Shown here one piece after another: positions 1 to 8,938 of a stretch of 38,007 bases of DNA. Below the pieces are notes generated by a model that did no database searches, was not told the origin of the DNA, and was given only the letters and a program-made list of their open reading frames with translations. The stretch spans positions 1-38,007 of the forward strand of contig JALFCW010000137.1 in NCBI GenBank assembly GCA_022771625.1. Reading direction: 5' to 3'. Numbering within the stretch: position 1 is the first letter of the stretch; every line of letters begins with the position of its first letter. Source of the DNA: Prevotella sp. (GTDB lineage Bacteria; Bacteroidota; Bacteroidia; Bacteroidales; Bacteroidaceae). The position numbers and the translations under genes were made by a program.

Positions 1-199
1 TGCGGAATGCCTCTGTATTGAGCGTAGAACCATCCCCCACACCGCCGAAGTCTAAAATAGACACGGCGTTGTCGGGAATAACCACCTCCACAACAGGTTT
101 CACCTCCGTGGGCAGGTTCTGATAATACTTGGAATAATCCTTTGCGTCCGCCATCATGGCAAAGCACAAGACCACCAAAATGATTGTTAGTTTTCTCAT
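1..199 (-). CDS. GH28 family (polygalacturonase-like) glycoside hydrolase, N-terminal part only
   Basis: Reading the minus strand from ATG at 199 gives 66 open codons running off the window edge. The first 20 or so residues are a signal peptide (MRKL, then a hydrophobic run ending near ADA), so the product is exported. Around residues 47-66 it reads VSILDFGGVGDGSTLNTEAF, which matches the start of the pectinase/GH28 right-handed beta-helix fold (typically DFGAxGDGxTxNTxAF). These enzymes hydrolyse galacturonan or related pectic polysaccharides in the periplasm or at the cell surface. The catalytic aspartates lie beyond the window, so substrate and activity cannot be judged. It starts 18 bp after the fabI stop on the same strand and is probably read through from fabI. 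Family call is good, exact enzyme unknown. Confidence 0.75.
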   Translation of the reverse strand, partial: MRKLTIILVVLCFAMMADAKDYSKYYQNLPTEVKPVVEVVIPDNAVSILDFGGVGDGSTLNTEAFR

Positions 200-217
200 A
201 GTTGTTTTATTATCCCA

Positions 218-1075
218 TTATCCGTAGATAATCTTTCCGTTCTCATCCTCATAAGGAGTGAGATCCTTAGAGTACTGGTTCATGGCGCGCAGACTCATAC
301 CCATCGACGAGAATCCTCCATCGTGGAAGAGGTTCTGCATAGTAACCTTACGTGTGAAATCCGAGAACATCATCACGCAGTAGTTTGCGCAATCCTCAGC
401 AGAGGCATTGCCCAGAGGCGACATCTTATTGGAGAAGTCCATCAGGTTCTCCATGTCCTTGATACCTTTTCCGGCTGTTGTGGGAGTAGGCGACTGCGAG
501 ATTGTGTTGATACGCACGTTCTTCTCGCGTCCGTAGATATAACCGAAACTACGGGCAATGCTCTCAAGCATACTCTTTGCATCTGCCATGTCGTTGTATC
601 CGAAGAATGTACGCTGAGAAGCAACGTATGTCAATGCGACAACCGAACCATATTCAGCTATGGCATCCTGCTTCTTAGCCACCTGAAGCATCTTGTGGAA
701 TGAGATGGCAGAGATGTCGAGAGTCTTCTGCAAGTAGTTGTAGTCGAGATCGTCGTAAGTGCGATGCTTACGCACGTTAGGACTCATACCGATAGAATGG
801 AGCACAAAGTCGATCTTGCCTCCAAGCAGTTTGACTGATTCACTGAATACCTTCTCCAAATCCTCAACGCTTGTTGCGTCGGCGGGAATAACAGGTGCAT
901 TGAGTTGCTTGCTCAGTCCGTCAAGCTCGCCCATGCGCAATGCCATGGGAGTGTTGCTCAATGTGATTGTTGCACCCTCTTCTACAGCCTTCACGGCCAC
1001 TTTCCATGCGATTGAATCTTCGTTCAAAGCACCGAAGATAATACCGCGTTTTCCTTTTAACAAATTGTGTGTCAT
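218..1075 (-). CDS. fabI: Enoyl-[acyl-carrier-protein] reductase (NADH), FabI
   Basis: 285 aa, normal FabI length. FabI catalyses the last reduction of each fatty acid elongation cycle, enoyl-ACP to acyl-ACP, in the cytoplasm. The N-terminus has the divergent SDR nucleotide-binding motif of FabI (GALNEDSIAWKVA, about residues 16-28). The active-site region contains two tyrosines and a lysine in the pattern LTYVASQRTFFGYNDMADAK, with Tyr-x6-Lys as expected, followed by INTISQSPTPTTAGKGI, the conserved substrate-loop region. The start at 1075 is the only sensible one: a Bacteroidetes-type -7 box (TAATTTTG on the minus strand) lies at 1101-1108. The GH28 gene follows 18 bp downstream. A second fatty acid gene, fabH, is far away at 33.8-34.8 kb in another operon. 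Confidence 0.96.
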   Translation of the reverse strand: MTHNLLKGKRGIIFGALNEDSIAWKVAVKAVEEGATITLSNTPMALRMGELDGLSKQLNAPVIPADATSVEDLEKVFSESVKLLGGKIDFVLHSIGMSPNVRKHRTYDDLDYNYLQKTLDISAISFHKMLQVAKKQDAIAEYGSVVALTYVASQRTFFGYNDMADAKSMLESIARSFGYIYGREKNVRINTISQSPTPTTAGKGIKDMENLMDFSNKMSPLGNASAEDCANYCVMMFSDFTRKVTMQNLFHDGGFSSMGMSLRAMNQYSKDLTPYEDENGKIIYG

Positions 1076-1100
1076 AATACCTATTTTGTAAATTCGGGTG

Positions 1101-1108
1101 CAAAATTA
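1101..1108 (-). promoter_or_regulatory. Putative -7 box of fabI promoter
   Basis: The minus strand reads TAATTTTG, matching the Bacteroidetes sigma-ABfr -7 consensus TAnnTTTG, 25 bp upstream of the fabI ATG. No good TTTG is present 19-20 bp further upstream, so the call rests on the -7 box and its position. Confidence 0.5.
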
Positions 1109-1202
1109 CACATTTTTCTTCAAAGTGTGCATATTAATAAAGATATATTAACGTATTTCTTGCGTAAACCTTTGCGGAAATATGTTATTTAACTATAAAA
1201 TG

Positions 1203-1234
1203 CTTGTTTTTGTCGAGATTATATCGTATATTTG
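1203..1234 (+). promoter_or_regulatory. Bacteroidetes-type promoter for the SIMPL-domain gene
   Basis: CTTG at 1203-1206 and TATATTTG at 1227-1234 are separated by 20 bp, fitting the -33/-7 consensus (TTTG-N19-20-TAnnTTTG). Transcription would begin near 1240, leaving a leader of about 38 nt before the ATG at 1278. Confidence 0.7.
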
Positions 1235-1277
1235 CAGCGGCAATTGTGCCAATCAACAACTTAATACATTTAATATT

Positions 1278-1985
1278 ATGGACATCAATTCAAGATTCTC
1301 CCAGGCGGCTGTTATCGCTGCCGGCATCGCATTCCTCGGAATGTGTATCAACGACGGTATAGACGATTTCGTAAACAAGGACAGGGTTGTCACTGTGAAG
1401 GGACTTGCCGAGAAGGAGGTGGAGGCCGACAAAGTGACATGGCCTATACCTACTAAGGAGTTAGGCAACGACTTGCCTGAGCTTTACCAGCGTATCAACG
1501 GCACCACCGCCAAGGTGAAGGCTTTCCTTAAGAGCCACGGTATCAAGGACGAGGAAATAAGTGTCAACGCACCGGTTGTCATCGACCTCAATGCCGACCA
1601 ATACAACAACAACGTGCGTGCCTTCAGATACAATATCACGTCGATAATCACTGTCACATCTCACAATGTCAAACTCGTGCGCAGCATCATGGCGCGCCAG
1701 GGTGAACTGCTTAAGCAGGGTGTAGCCGTGGTGGATGGTGGATGGGATAACCGCACCACCTACGAGTATGTGTCCTTCCAGAAAATGAAACCCAAGATGA
1801 TGCAGGAGGCCATAAAGAACGCCGAAATCACTGCCAACCAGTTTGCCGAGAATAGCAGTAGCAAACTGAATAAAATCACGAAGGCCGACCAGGGGCAGTT
1901 CTCAATAGAAGACCGTGATCAGAACACGCCTTATATTAAGAAGGTACGCGTAGTGACCACGGTTACTTATTCGCTTAAAGATTAA
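1278..1985 (+). CDS. SIMPL-domain (DUF541) membrane-anchored protein
   Basis: 235 aa from the ATG at 1278. This start is chosen because the promoter -7 box is at 1227-1234, so upstream in-frame codons cannot be translated. Residues about 8-25 form one hydrophobic segment (AAVIAAGIAFLGMCI), a signal anchor. The rest is a SIMPL/DUF541 domain: VVTVKGLAEKEVEADKVTW near the N-terminus, then alternating strands and a C-terminal VRVVTTVTYSL strand. E. coli YggE is the best-known relative; the family is periplasmic and its biochemical role is poorly defined (linked to oxidative stress in E. coli). The gene stands alone and converges on the GH3 gene with a 27 bp gap. Family assignment is confident, function is not. 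Confidence 0.85.
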   Translation: MDINSRFSQAAVIAAGIAFLGMCINDGIDDFVNKDRVVTVKGLAEKEVEADKVTWPIPTKELGNDLPELYQRINGTTAKVKAFLKSHGIKDEEISVNAPVVIDLNADQYNNNVRAFRYNITSIITVTSHNVKLVRSIMARQGELLKQGVAVVDGGWDNRTTYEYVSFQKMKPKMMQEAIKNAEITANQFAENSSSKLNKITKADQGQFSIEDRDQNTPYIKKVRVVTTVTYSLKD

Positions 1986-2012
1986 CACTCAACTGGAGCC
2001 AATAAGGAGAAG

Positions 2013-4361
2013 TTAATTCTTCTGCCTCAGAAGATTCAGCGGCTGCTGTGGTGCAAGCACGTCGCTGGTCTTCTCGGTGTATTCCTTAATATTTGCCTTG
2101 GCAGTACCACGGATGTCGTTGATGTTTGCTGCCACATGGAAGGTATAACTTCCTGCGGGGGCAAGCCACTGACTGTTCTGCTCGTCGTATGAGGCAAGGT
2201 CGCGCACGGGGATTGTCATCTTCAGCGTCTGACTCTCGCCCGGCTTGAGTGAACGGGTCTTGGCAAATGACTTCAACTCCTTTGCGGGAACCTCTATTGA
2301 CGACTTCGGTGCAGACACATACACCTGAACGGCTTCCTTGCCCTCTACATCGCCTGTGTTCTTCACACTGACACTCACCTCCACATTAGCTCCATTCACC
2401 TTCACTGCGGGTTTGCCGTATGCAAATGATGTGTAGCTAAGGCCATATCCGAAGGGATAAGCCACTGGTTTGCCGAATGTGTCGAAGTAGCGATAACCCA
2501 CGTAGATGTCCTCCTCGTGGTTGGTGAACTCATATCCCTTCATCGGTACTCCCCAACCCTTCATCTCCTTGTATGAATAAAGCGACATGTCATCCTGTGG
2601 GAAGTTGGCTGTGGATGGATGATCATAGGCAGTAACAGGCCAAGTCATGGTGAGCTTACCCGATGGGCACACCTTACCGGTAAGTATGTCAGCCACGGTA
2701 TTTCCGCCTTCCTCTCCCGGTTGCCATGCCATGAGTATGGCATCCACACGGTCGCGCCATGATATTGTCTCCACTACCGAACCTGAGTTGAGGATTACAA
2801 TCACCGGTTTGCCTGCCAAACGGAAGGCATCGCTCACGCGGAAGATCATGTCGCGCTCAAGGTCGGTGAGGTTGAACTCGGTCTTCACATCCCTGTCCAT
2901 TCCCTCGCCTGCCTGACGTCCGATGGTGATAATGGCAGCGTCGGCTTCGGGACAAGTCTCGTTGATACAACGCTGGGATATCTCAATCTCCGGCAACTTC
3001 ACCTTTCCGAATTGTGGCATCTGAAACCACTTGGTTGGCTCTCTGTCAGCCTCGAATTTCACCCGTGCATATTCCACGTATTTCTGATAGATGTCGGTGA
3101 GGGTCTTTGTGGTACCAATACCGGCATTCTTCAATCCCTGCACCATGTCGATGACGTAGGGCACATTCACATTTCCCGAACCGCAACCGCAATGCAGGAA
3201 GTCGTAGGAGTTGACACCAAACAGCGCCACCTTATTTATATTATGCAAGGGCAGCACACCAGAGTTCTTCAACAGCACCATACCCTCGGCAGCCGACTGG
3301 CGAGTCACCTGTGCATGAGCCTTAAGGTCGGGCTTATTGCTGAATGCCACACCGTTCATCTTGGGTGAGCGCACGCATAGTTCGAGGATTCTGCGCACAC
3401 AGATGTCCATGTCGCTCTCCTTCAGTTTGCCCGACTTCACACTCTTGATAATATCCTCTATCTGAGAATCATAACCAGGTTCCATCAGGTCATTGCCGGC
3501 ATGCACCTGTGCTGCAGTATTGCGAAGACCTGTCCAGTCGGTCATCACCATTCCCTTGAATCCCCAGTCGTTGCGCAGTATGTCGGTGAGCAGCGAGTAA
3601 CTCTCCTGTGCAAACTCGCCGTTGATCTTGTTGTATGACGACATCACCGTCCATGGGTCACTCTCGCGTATGGCAATCTCGAATCCACGCAGATAGAGTT
3701 CACGCAGCGCACGCTTCGACAATCGCTCATCCACACGTGTGCGGTCGGTCTCCTGCGAGTTGACTGCAAAGTGCTTTATGCTCGTTCCCACTCCCTCGCT
3801 CTGCACTCCGCAGATATATGCAGCTGCAATGCGTCCGGTGAGCAGCGGGTCTTCCGAGTAATACTCAAAGTTGCGTCCGCAAAGCGGATTGCGATGCAGG
3901 TTGACACCAGGACCGAGGATTACATCCACCCCATATTCGCGAGTCTCATTACCGATGGCTCTTCCCACCTGCTCCACGAGTTGCGTGTTCCATGTAGAGG
4001 CAAGTGTTGAGCCTACAGGAAAACCAGTTGCGTAGTATGTATTGGTGTCACCCTCGCGCAGAGGGTCGATGCGCACTCCGGCAGGACCGTCGGCAAGCAC
4101 AAGCATCGGAATACCAAGTCGGGGTATTGCGGCAGTCACTCCGGCGGCTCCAGGCACAAGTTTCTTTGTCTGTCCCACCATCGCTCCACTTCCGCCGTTG
4201 CTCTGGTTGGTTGCTCCCACAAGCAATGTGGCTTTCTCCTCAAGGGTCATCGCCTTGAGCACCTCATCGATATTGTTGGCACTAAGTTTGGGTGCCGTCT
4301 GTGCCGAGGCAGCGATCGACACTCCTGCGGCAATAGTAAGTAAAACGTGTTTTAGTTCCAT
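2013..4361 (-). CDS. bglX: Secreted GH3 family beta-glucosidase (BglX-like)
   Basis: 782 aa, the usual length of three-domain periplasmic GH3 enzymes. A signal peptide is clear (MELKHVLLTIAAGVSIAASAQ). The N-terminal TIM barrel shows ADGPAGVRIDP, GPGVNLHRNPLCGRNFEYYSEDP, KHFAVNSQETDR and the nucleophile motif VMTDWTG with Asp near residue 275. The alpha/beta sandwich follows (LLKNSGVLPL, ITIGRQAGEGMDRD), then a fibronectin III-like C-terminal domain (YPFGYGLSYTSFAYG onward). The reaction is removal of terminal beta-linked glucose (or xylose and similar) from oligosaccharides in the periplasm. It is not inside an obvious polysaccharide utilisation locus: no susC/susD pair is adjacent. A -7 box TATCTTTG (minus strand) is at 4410-4417. 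Substrate cannot be read from the sequence; gene symbol is by similarity. Confidence 0.9.
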   Translation of the reverse strand: MELKHVLLTIAAGVSIAASAQTAPKLSANNIDEVLKAMTLEEKATLLVGATNQSNGGSGAMVGQTKKLVPGAAGVTAAIPRLGIPMLVLADGPAGVRIDPLREGDTNTYYATGFPVGSTLASTWNTQLVEQVGRAIGNETREYGVDVILGPGVNLHRNPLCGRNFEYYSEDPLLTGRIAAAYICGVQSEGVGTSIKHFAVNSQETDRTRVDERLSKRALRELYLRGFEIAIRESDPWTVMSSYNKINGEFAQESYSLLTDILRNDWGFKGMVMTDWTGLRNTAAQVHAGNDLMEPGYDSQIEDIIKSVKSGKLKESDMDICVRRILELCVRSPKMNGVAFSNKPDLKAHAQVTRQSAAEGMVLLKNSGVLPLHNINKVALFGVNSYDFLHCGCGSGNVNVPYVIDMVQGLKNAGIGTTKTLTDIYQKYVEYARVKFEADREPTKWFQMPQFGKVKLPEIEISQRCINETCPEADAAIITIGRQAGEGMDRDVKTEFNLTDLERDMIFRVSDAFRLAGKPVIVILNSGSVVETISWRDRVDAILMAWQPGEEGGNTVADILTGKVCPSGKLTMTWPVTAYDHPSTANFPQDDMSLYSYKEMKGWGVPMKGYEFTNHEEDIYVGYRYFDTFGKPVAYPFGYGLSYTSFAYGKPAVKVNGANVEVSVSVKNTGDVEGKEAVQVYVSAPKSSIEVPAKELKSFAKTRSLKPGESQTLKMTIPVRDLASYDEQNSQWLAPAGSYTFHVAANINDIRGTAKANIKEYTEKTSDVLAPQQPLNLLRQKN

Positions 4362-4409
4362 ACTTTTTTAGTTATTCTATCAAGATGTTTGATTATTATT
4401 ATTTCCGTG

Positions 4410-4417
4410 CAAAGATA
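4410..4417 (-). promoter_or_regulatory. Putative -7 box of the GH3 gene
   Basis: The minus strand reads TATCTTTG, matching TAnnTTTG, 49 bp upstream of the GH3 start codon. It shares the intergenic region with the divergent mechanosensitive channel promoter. Confidence 0.55.
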
Positions 4418-4468
4418 TAACTTTTTTAGGATTCTGCCGCATTCTAAAACGTTAAAAACTGATAAATG

Positions 4469-4500
4469 CTTGTATAATACTATATTTTATCCTACCTTTG
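4469..4500 (+). promoter_or_regulatory. Bacteroidetes-type promoter for the MscS-family gene
   Basis: CTTG at 4469-4472 and TACCTTTG at 4493-4500, spacer 20 bp. The start codon at 4518 follows about 12 nt after the predicted transcription start, giving a very short leader. Confidence 0.7.
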
Positions 4501-4517
4501 CAATAAAAGTATATGAT

Positions 4518-5732
4518 ATGACTGATAATATAAGACTTTGGACGGAACAAACTGCTCTTTTGATGGGAGCTACGGAAACGGGCTCGGTATATATTACTGA
4601 TGCCTTGCTTGTGATATTCACCCTATTGTTATCATGGCTGGCATTTGTTGTTTGCCATCGGCTTGTGGTACCGATAACGATGAAGATTACCGAGAAGACC
4701 AACACCGATTGGGATGATGTGCTGTTAAATGAGCGCACTCTGCGCAAGGCATGCCTGATAGTGCCGGCGATTGTGGTATGGATGTTCATACCGAAGATTT
4801 TCATCCGCATGCCCGACATGATGATGCTACTCGAAAGGCTCACGTCGATATATATCACAGTGATGTCAACGCGTCTTGCCATTGAGGTGATCAATTCGAT
4901 GAAAATGCTCAATTCCGATGCCCAGTCGGCTCATCATCAGTATCTCCACACCTTCTGCGGGGTGCTCAAGATTGTGGTGGTGTTCCTCGCGGTGATTGTG
5001 ATTGTGTCGATAGTCATCAACCGCAACCCTCTCACACTGCTTGCCGGACTTGGAGCGACATCGGCGATACTCATGCTCGTTTTCAAGGACACCATCTCGG
5101 GACTTGTTGCCGGTATTCGTCTCACCAGCAACGACATGCTGCACAAGGGCGACTGGATAACGGTGGAGAAGGCTGGCGTAAATGGCACGGTGGAGGAAAT
5201 AACCCTCACCACGGTGAAAGTGCGCAACTTCGACAACACCATCATGACAATCACCCCTCAAACTCTCGTTGACGACTCCTTCCAAAACTGGAAACCGATG
5301 CAGGAGGGTGAAGGTCGCAGGGTGGCGCGCCGTGTCTATTTCGATTTCCACTCCATCCGCGTCATCACCCCCGACATCCGTCAAACCCTCATCTCCCGTC
5401 ACTACTTCACCGAAGAGGAGATAAGCAACGCAGCCACCGTTTCGGGCAGTGTTGCTGCCCGGCCCCAACAAGTCAACCTCACCCTCTTCCGCCGTTGGGC
5501 CGACCGCTACCTTGCCTCCCATCCTCTCGTCAACGCCGATATGACCCACATGGTGCGCCAGCTCGAAGCCACGCAGAAGGGCCTTCCAGTAGAGTTTTAT
5601 TTCTTCCTCCGCGAAAAGCGATGGAAGGAATATGAAAACCAAAAGGACGAAATCCTCGAGCGACTATATGCCGCCGTGGAGGACTTCGGCCTTTCTATAT
5701 ATCAATTAGGAACAATCTTCAATGAAGAATGA
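4518..5732 (+). CDS. MscS-family mechanosensitive ion channel (YbdG-like)
   Basis: 404 aa from ATG 4518; the promoter at 4469-4500 excludes earlier starts. Hydrophobic segments lie near residues 25-45, 75-90, 100-120, 145-165 and 170-190; the pore-lining helix is LLAGLGATSAILMLVFKDTI, with the Gly/Ala packing typical of MscS TM3. The beta domain follows with DMLHKGDWITVE and VNGTVEEITLTTVKVRNFDN, then NWKPMQEGEGRRVARRV, an insertion and tail resembling E. coli YbdG rather than MscS itself. Such channels sit in the inner membrane and release solutes on hypo-osmotic shock. The gene converges with ppx, stop codons about 16 bp apart, with no evident terminator between them. Confidence 0.88.
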   Translation: MTDNIRLWTEQTALLMGATETGSVYITDALLVIFTLLLSWLAFVVCHRLVVPITMKITEKTNTDWDDVLLNERTLRKACLIVPAIVVWMFIPKIFIRMPDMMMLLERLTSIYITVMSTRLAIEVINSMKMLNSDAQSAHHQYLHTFCGVLKIVVVFLAVIVIVSIVINRNPLTLLAGLGATSAILMLVFKDTISGLVAGIRLTSNDMLHKGDWITVEKAGVNGTVEEITLTTVKVRNFDNTIMTITPQTLVDDSFQNWKPMQEGEGRRVARRVYFDFHSIRVITPDIRQTLISRHYFTEEEISNAATVSGSVAARPQQVNLTLFRRWADRYLASHPLVNADMTHMVRQLEATQKGLPVEFYFFLREKRWKEYENQKDEILERLYAAVEDFGLSIYQLGTIFNEE

Positions 5733-5768
5733 ATTCAACTTTCAACCTTCATCTTTCACTCTTCACGA
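5731..5768. repeat. Degenerate heptamer repeat (TTCAACC-like) between convergent genes
   Basis: The spacer after the MscS-family stop contains ttcaactttcaaccttcat and then ctttcactcttcac, a degraded run of about 7 bp units resembling the cleaner array at 22661-22716. The run extends into the end of the ppx gene. Confidence 0.4.
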
Positions 5769-6648
5769 GTCCGTCAATGATTCCGTCTGCCAACGAGATG
5801 TTCGGCACATGAATCTCTACGCAATTCAAGGCTTGAGCAGCATTGAGGAATATCTCGGCAGCGGGGATGATGACATCCGCACGGTCGGGTTTTAATCCGT
5901 ATTTTGCAATACGCTCACCTACCGTCAGCGGTTTTATCTCATCGTGCAACTGCTGCAGGTTCTTCACCGGCAACACGTTGTTCTTGCTCTTCTTGTTGCT
6001 CTCATGAAACATTCGCGAGAGCTTGTTGATGTTACCGCCCGAACCCACGATGATGATACCGGGATATTTCTCTGCATAATTGCTGAGGTCGCTCCTCATC
6101 GTGTCAATAACATCAGGACCTACTGCACCGCTCAACAATCGGATTGTACCGATGTTGTATGAACAGCTGCCCACCAACTGACCATCGCTGAGCAGGGATA
6201 TCTCCGTACTTCCACCACCCACATCGACATAGGCATAATTGCCCTTCACCGACTCCGACGACTCCACGGTGTTGTTATACAATATTTTTGCCTCCTCGCT
6301 TCCGTTGAGAATCTCGATGTTGATACCAGTCTCTTTCTTTATCTTCTTGAGTATCTTCACTCCGTTCTTGGCGTCGCGCATTGCCGATGTGGCACAGGCA
6401 CGATAGCGCTCCACGTTGTAGAGCTTCATCAACTGCTTGTAGCTCTTTATCATGCACATCATCATTCGCTCGCGCTCCTCGCTTATCTCGCCGAGAGTAA
6501 ACACATCCTTACCTAATCGCAAGGGAATACGCAGGAAGAGCACCTTCGTAAACTCCACGTTTCCCATTGCGTCTTCCTTCACGTTCTTTATCAGCAGTCG
6601 GGCACCGTTAGAACCGATGTCGATTGCAGCCAAATTTCTATTTTCCAT
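5749..6648 (-). CDS. ppx: Ppx/GppA family exopolyphosphatase / guanosine pentaphosphatase
   Basis: 299 aa, the short single-module form (N-terminal ASKHA phosphatase domains without the C-terminal HD extension of E. coli Ppx, which is over 500 aa). Motifs: AAIDIGSNGARLLI at the N-terminus (phosphate-binding loop 1), RACATSAMRDAKN, and YVDVGGGSTEISLL (second phosphate loop). It releases phosphate from polyphosphate ends or converts pppGpp to ppGpp. It lies directly downstream of ppk, 3 bp apart, a synthesis/degradation pair for polyphosphate in one transcript. The partner makes polyphosphate turnover the more likely role, but GppA activity cannot be excluded. Confidence 0.9.
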   Translation of the reverse strand: MENRNLAAIDIGSNGARLLIKNVKEDAMGNVEFTKVLFLRIPLRLGKDVFTLGEISEERERMMMCMIKSYKQLMKLYNVERYRACATSAMRDAKNGVKILKKIKKETGINIEILNGSEEAKILYNNTVESSESVKGNYAYVDVGGGSTEISLLSDGQLVGSCSYNIGTIRLLSGAVGPDVIDTMRSDLSNYAEKYPGIIIVGSGGNINKLSRMFHESNKKSKNNVLPVKNLQQLHDEIKPLTVGERIAKYGLKPDRADVIIPAAEIFLNAAQALNCVEIHVPNISLADGIIDGLVKSER

Positions 6649-6651
6649 TTC

Positions 6652-8733
6652 TTACTGATTTATTACATTATTCATTTCCTGGGACTCCTTCAGATAATCC
6701 ACATACAACTGTTCCTGCGAGCGGAACGGCGCACCCTCCTTAAACTGGTTGCCTCCACGTCCATCCACGATGCGTGCATTTGTGGTGTCGCGAAGTCCAT
6801 AGTCGATGGTGCGCTCCAGGTCGTGCTGCAGTTGCTCGTCATACACCGGTGTGAGCACCTCGATACGGTTGACAAGATTACGCGGCATCCAGTCGGCCGA
6901 ACCTAAGAAATACTTCGGGTTACCTCCGTTGGCGAAGATAAGTATTCGGGCATGCTCAAGATAAGTGTCTATCACTCCCAAAGCCGAGATATTCTCACTG
7001 ACTCCGGGAAGTCCGGGCACGAGAGAGCAGTTGCCGCGCACCAGCAGACTTATCTTTACGCCTGCCTGCGATGCCTCATAGAGCTTTGCCACCACGTCCT
7101 CGTCGGTGATATGATTAATCTTCACCTTTATCCATGCCTCAAGTCCCTCCTTGGCATTGCGTATCTCGTCGCTGATGAGTCGCAGTATCTTCGGTTTCAT
7201 CTCGTTAGGCGACACAAGGAGTTCGCGGAACTTCACCGGTTTGAACGGTTTGCTTATAAACTCAAACACCTTCTTCACCTCGCGCACTATCTGCGGTCTT
7301 GCCGTCATCATCATATAGTCGGTATATACCTTTGCATTTCCCTCGTGCAGGTTTCCCGTACCGATACATGCGATGTCGCCGCTCTTGCACTGTATATACA
7401 CCAGTTTGGAGTGAATCTTCAGTCCTTCCACACCGAACACTACCTCCACTCCTGCCTCCTGCAGTCGCTTGCTCCACTTGATATTGCTCTCCTCGTCAAA
7501 TCGTGCCAGCAGCTCTATCACCACCGTCACCTTCTTGCCGTTGCGGGCAGCACATATCAGTGCCTTCACCACCTTCGAAGCCTTTGCCAGTCGATAGAGT
7601 GTCACGTTGATAGCCTTTACATCAGGATTCAATGCCGCCTCGCGCAATACACGTATAAAACTGTTGAAAGAATGATAAGGCACATGTATGAACCTGTCCT
7701 TCTGTCGAATAGTGTCGAGAATACTCTGCTCGGTTTCGAGTTCGGGTTTGAGTATTGGTGTCCACTTCGGATATTTCAGGTCGGTCCTTCCGCAGTCGGG
7801 GAATGCCATGAGGTCCTTGTGGTTCTGGTATCTGCCTCCGCTCACGATGGTGTCGAGAGTGTCGATATTGAGTCGCGACATGATGCGCTTTAGCAGTTCC
7901 TTTGGCATACTGTCGTCGTATATCACTCGGATGGGCTCACCGCTCTTGCGGCTTTTCACTCCCTTTGCCACCTTCTGCATCACACCGCTGTTGAGGTCGT
8001 TGTCCATCTCCATCTCGGCATCCTTCGTAAACTTGAATGAATAAGCCTCGTAGGTAGCTTTTCCCTCTCCGATGAAAATCATTGGCAGACAGTAGCGTAT
8101 CACATCGTCGAGATACATGATATTCTCCATCCCGTCGCTCTTTGGCAGACGCACGAATCGTCCCAACTCCTTGTCGGGCATTGCTATAAGCGCATAATCC
8201 ACCTTTGGCTTCTTCTTGTCCTCGTGCCATTCCATGCGCTTTATGGCGAGGAAGATGCCGTCGTCGCCCGTGGCACCTATTTCCTTCACCTGCGACAGCC
8301 AGATAGGATTGGTGCTGCCGTTGAGCTTTTCTAAATACAGTCGGCGTATAAAGAGTTGCTGCTCCTCGTTGAGTTCCGTCTCGTGCAGCAGTCTTATGCC
8401 CTTTGCCTCCAGTTCCTCGGTGATGTCATCTACAGCCTTCTCAAACTCCTTGTTATAGCAAGCGTTCAGGTGGTTGATGTCCTTGATGGTCTTCTTAGCC
8501 CTTTCCCTGTCAGCCTTTATATTCTTGTCCTTCGACAATGCCAGGCGGTTGAGCGATGCCATTCTCACCCTGAAAAACTCGTCGAGATTATTCGAGTAGA
8601 TGCCAAGGAACGACATTCTCTCCAATATTGGCACTTCTTTTTTTTCAGCCTCTTGCAATATACGATGGTTGAAATACATCCAACTAAGGTCGCGCTCTAC
8701 AAAAGCTCCCTTCAGTTCTTTTTCTTTTTCCAT
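6652..8733 (-). CDS. ppk1: Polyphosphate kinase 1
   Basis: 693 aa from ATG 8733, normal PPK1 length. PPK1 makes long polyphosphate chains from ATP, reversibly. Start choice: the -7 box TAATTTTG (minus) at 8770-8777 overlaps an in-frame ATG at 8772, so the internal ATG at 8733 is the likely start. Domains in order: N domain (RDLSWMYFNHRILQEA), head domain, and two phospholipase-D-like C domains. The phosphohistidine motif is LKIHSKLVYIQ, His near residue 440, followed by GTGNLHEGNA; the second half-site has EHARILIF and LGSADWMPRNL. Co-transcribed with ppx downstream. Upstream, transcribed away, lie remnants of a TonB-receptor locus. Confidence 0.95.
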   Translation of the reverse strand: MEKEKELKGAFVERDLSWMYFNHRILQEAEKKEVPILERMSFLGIYSNNLDEFFRVRMASLNRLALSKDKNIKADRERAKKTIKDINHLNACYNKEFEKAVDDITEELEAKGIRLLHETELNEEQQLFIRRLYLEKLNGSTNPIWLSQVKEIGATGDDGIFLAIKRMEWHEDKKKPKVDYALIAMPDKELGRFVRLPKSDGMENIMYLDDVIRYCLPMIFIGEGKATYEAYSFKFTKDAEMEMDNDLNSGVMQKVAKGVKSRKSGEPIRVIYDDSMPKELLKRIMSRLNIDTLDTIVSGGRYQNHKDLMAFPDCGRTDLKYPKWTPILKPELETEQSILDTIRQKDRFIHVPYHSFNSFIRVLREAALNPDVKAINVTLYRLAKASKVVKALICAARNGKKVTVVIELLARFDEESNIKWSKRLQEAGVEVVFGVEGLKIHSKLVYIQCKSGDIACIGTGNLHEGNAKVYTDYMMMTARPQIVREVKKVFEFISKPFKPVKFRELLVSPNEMKPKILRLISDEIRNAKEGLEAWIKVKINHITDEDVVAKLYEASQAGVKISLLVRGNCSLVPGLPGVSENISALGVIDTYLEHARILIFANGGNPKYFLGSADWMPRNLVNRIEVLTPVYDEQLQHDLERTIDYGLRDTTNARIVDGRGGNQFKEGAPFRSQEQLYVDYLKESQEMNNVINQ

Positions 8734-8769
8734 TTTTATATTATTAATAGGTTCATTATTATTTTGGCG

Positions 8770-8777
8770 CAAAATTA
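8770..8777 (-). promoter_or_regulatory. Putative -7 box of the ppk-ppx operon
   Basis: The minus strand reads TAATTTTG, matching TAnnTTTG. It decides the ppk start, because the transcript would begin downstream of the ATG at 8772. No clear -33 element. Confidence 0.5.
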
Positions 8778-8903
8778 TTTAATCTATACTACAAACGTGT
8801 TACATTCACATTAATATTCTGTTAATATAAGCTGTAACCGATTAATAACACACTTGTAGCATATTGATAACAAGGTTGACACGGGTATGTAACATAACCG
8901 CCG

Positions 8904-8911
8904 TACCTTTG
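8904..8911 (+). promoter_or_regulatory. -7 box of the TonB-receptor remnant
   Basis: TACCTTTG at 8904-8911, followed 27 bp later by the ATG at 8939. A TTGAC lies at 8876-8880 but the spacing (25 bp) is longer than usual. The promoter appears to have outlived its gene. Confidence 0.5.
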
Positions 8912-8938
8912 CAGCCGAAAACATAGACAGAATAAGAG

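Noticed and set aside
4866..5642. Long open frame opposite the MscS-family gene
   Set aside because: It is the antisense shadow of a well-supported channel gene, has no domain and shows no promoter or start signal of its own.
6952..7893. 313-codon plus-strand frame opposite ppk
   Set aside because: Antisense shadow of PPK1; composition (many His, Leu, Cys) and lack of motifs argue against a gene.
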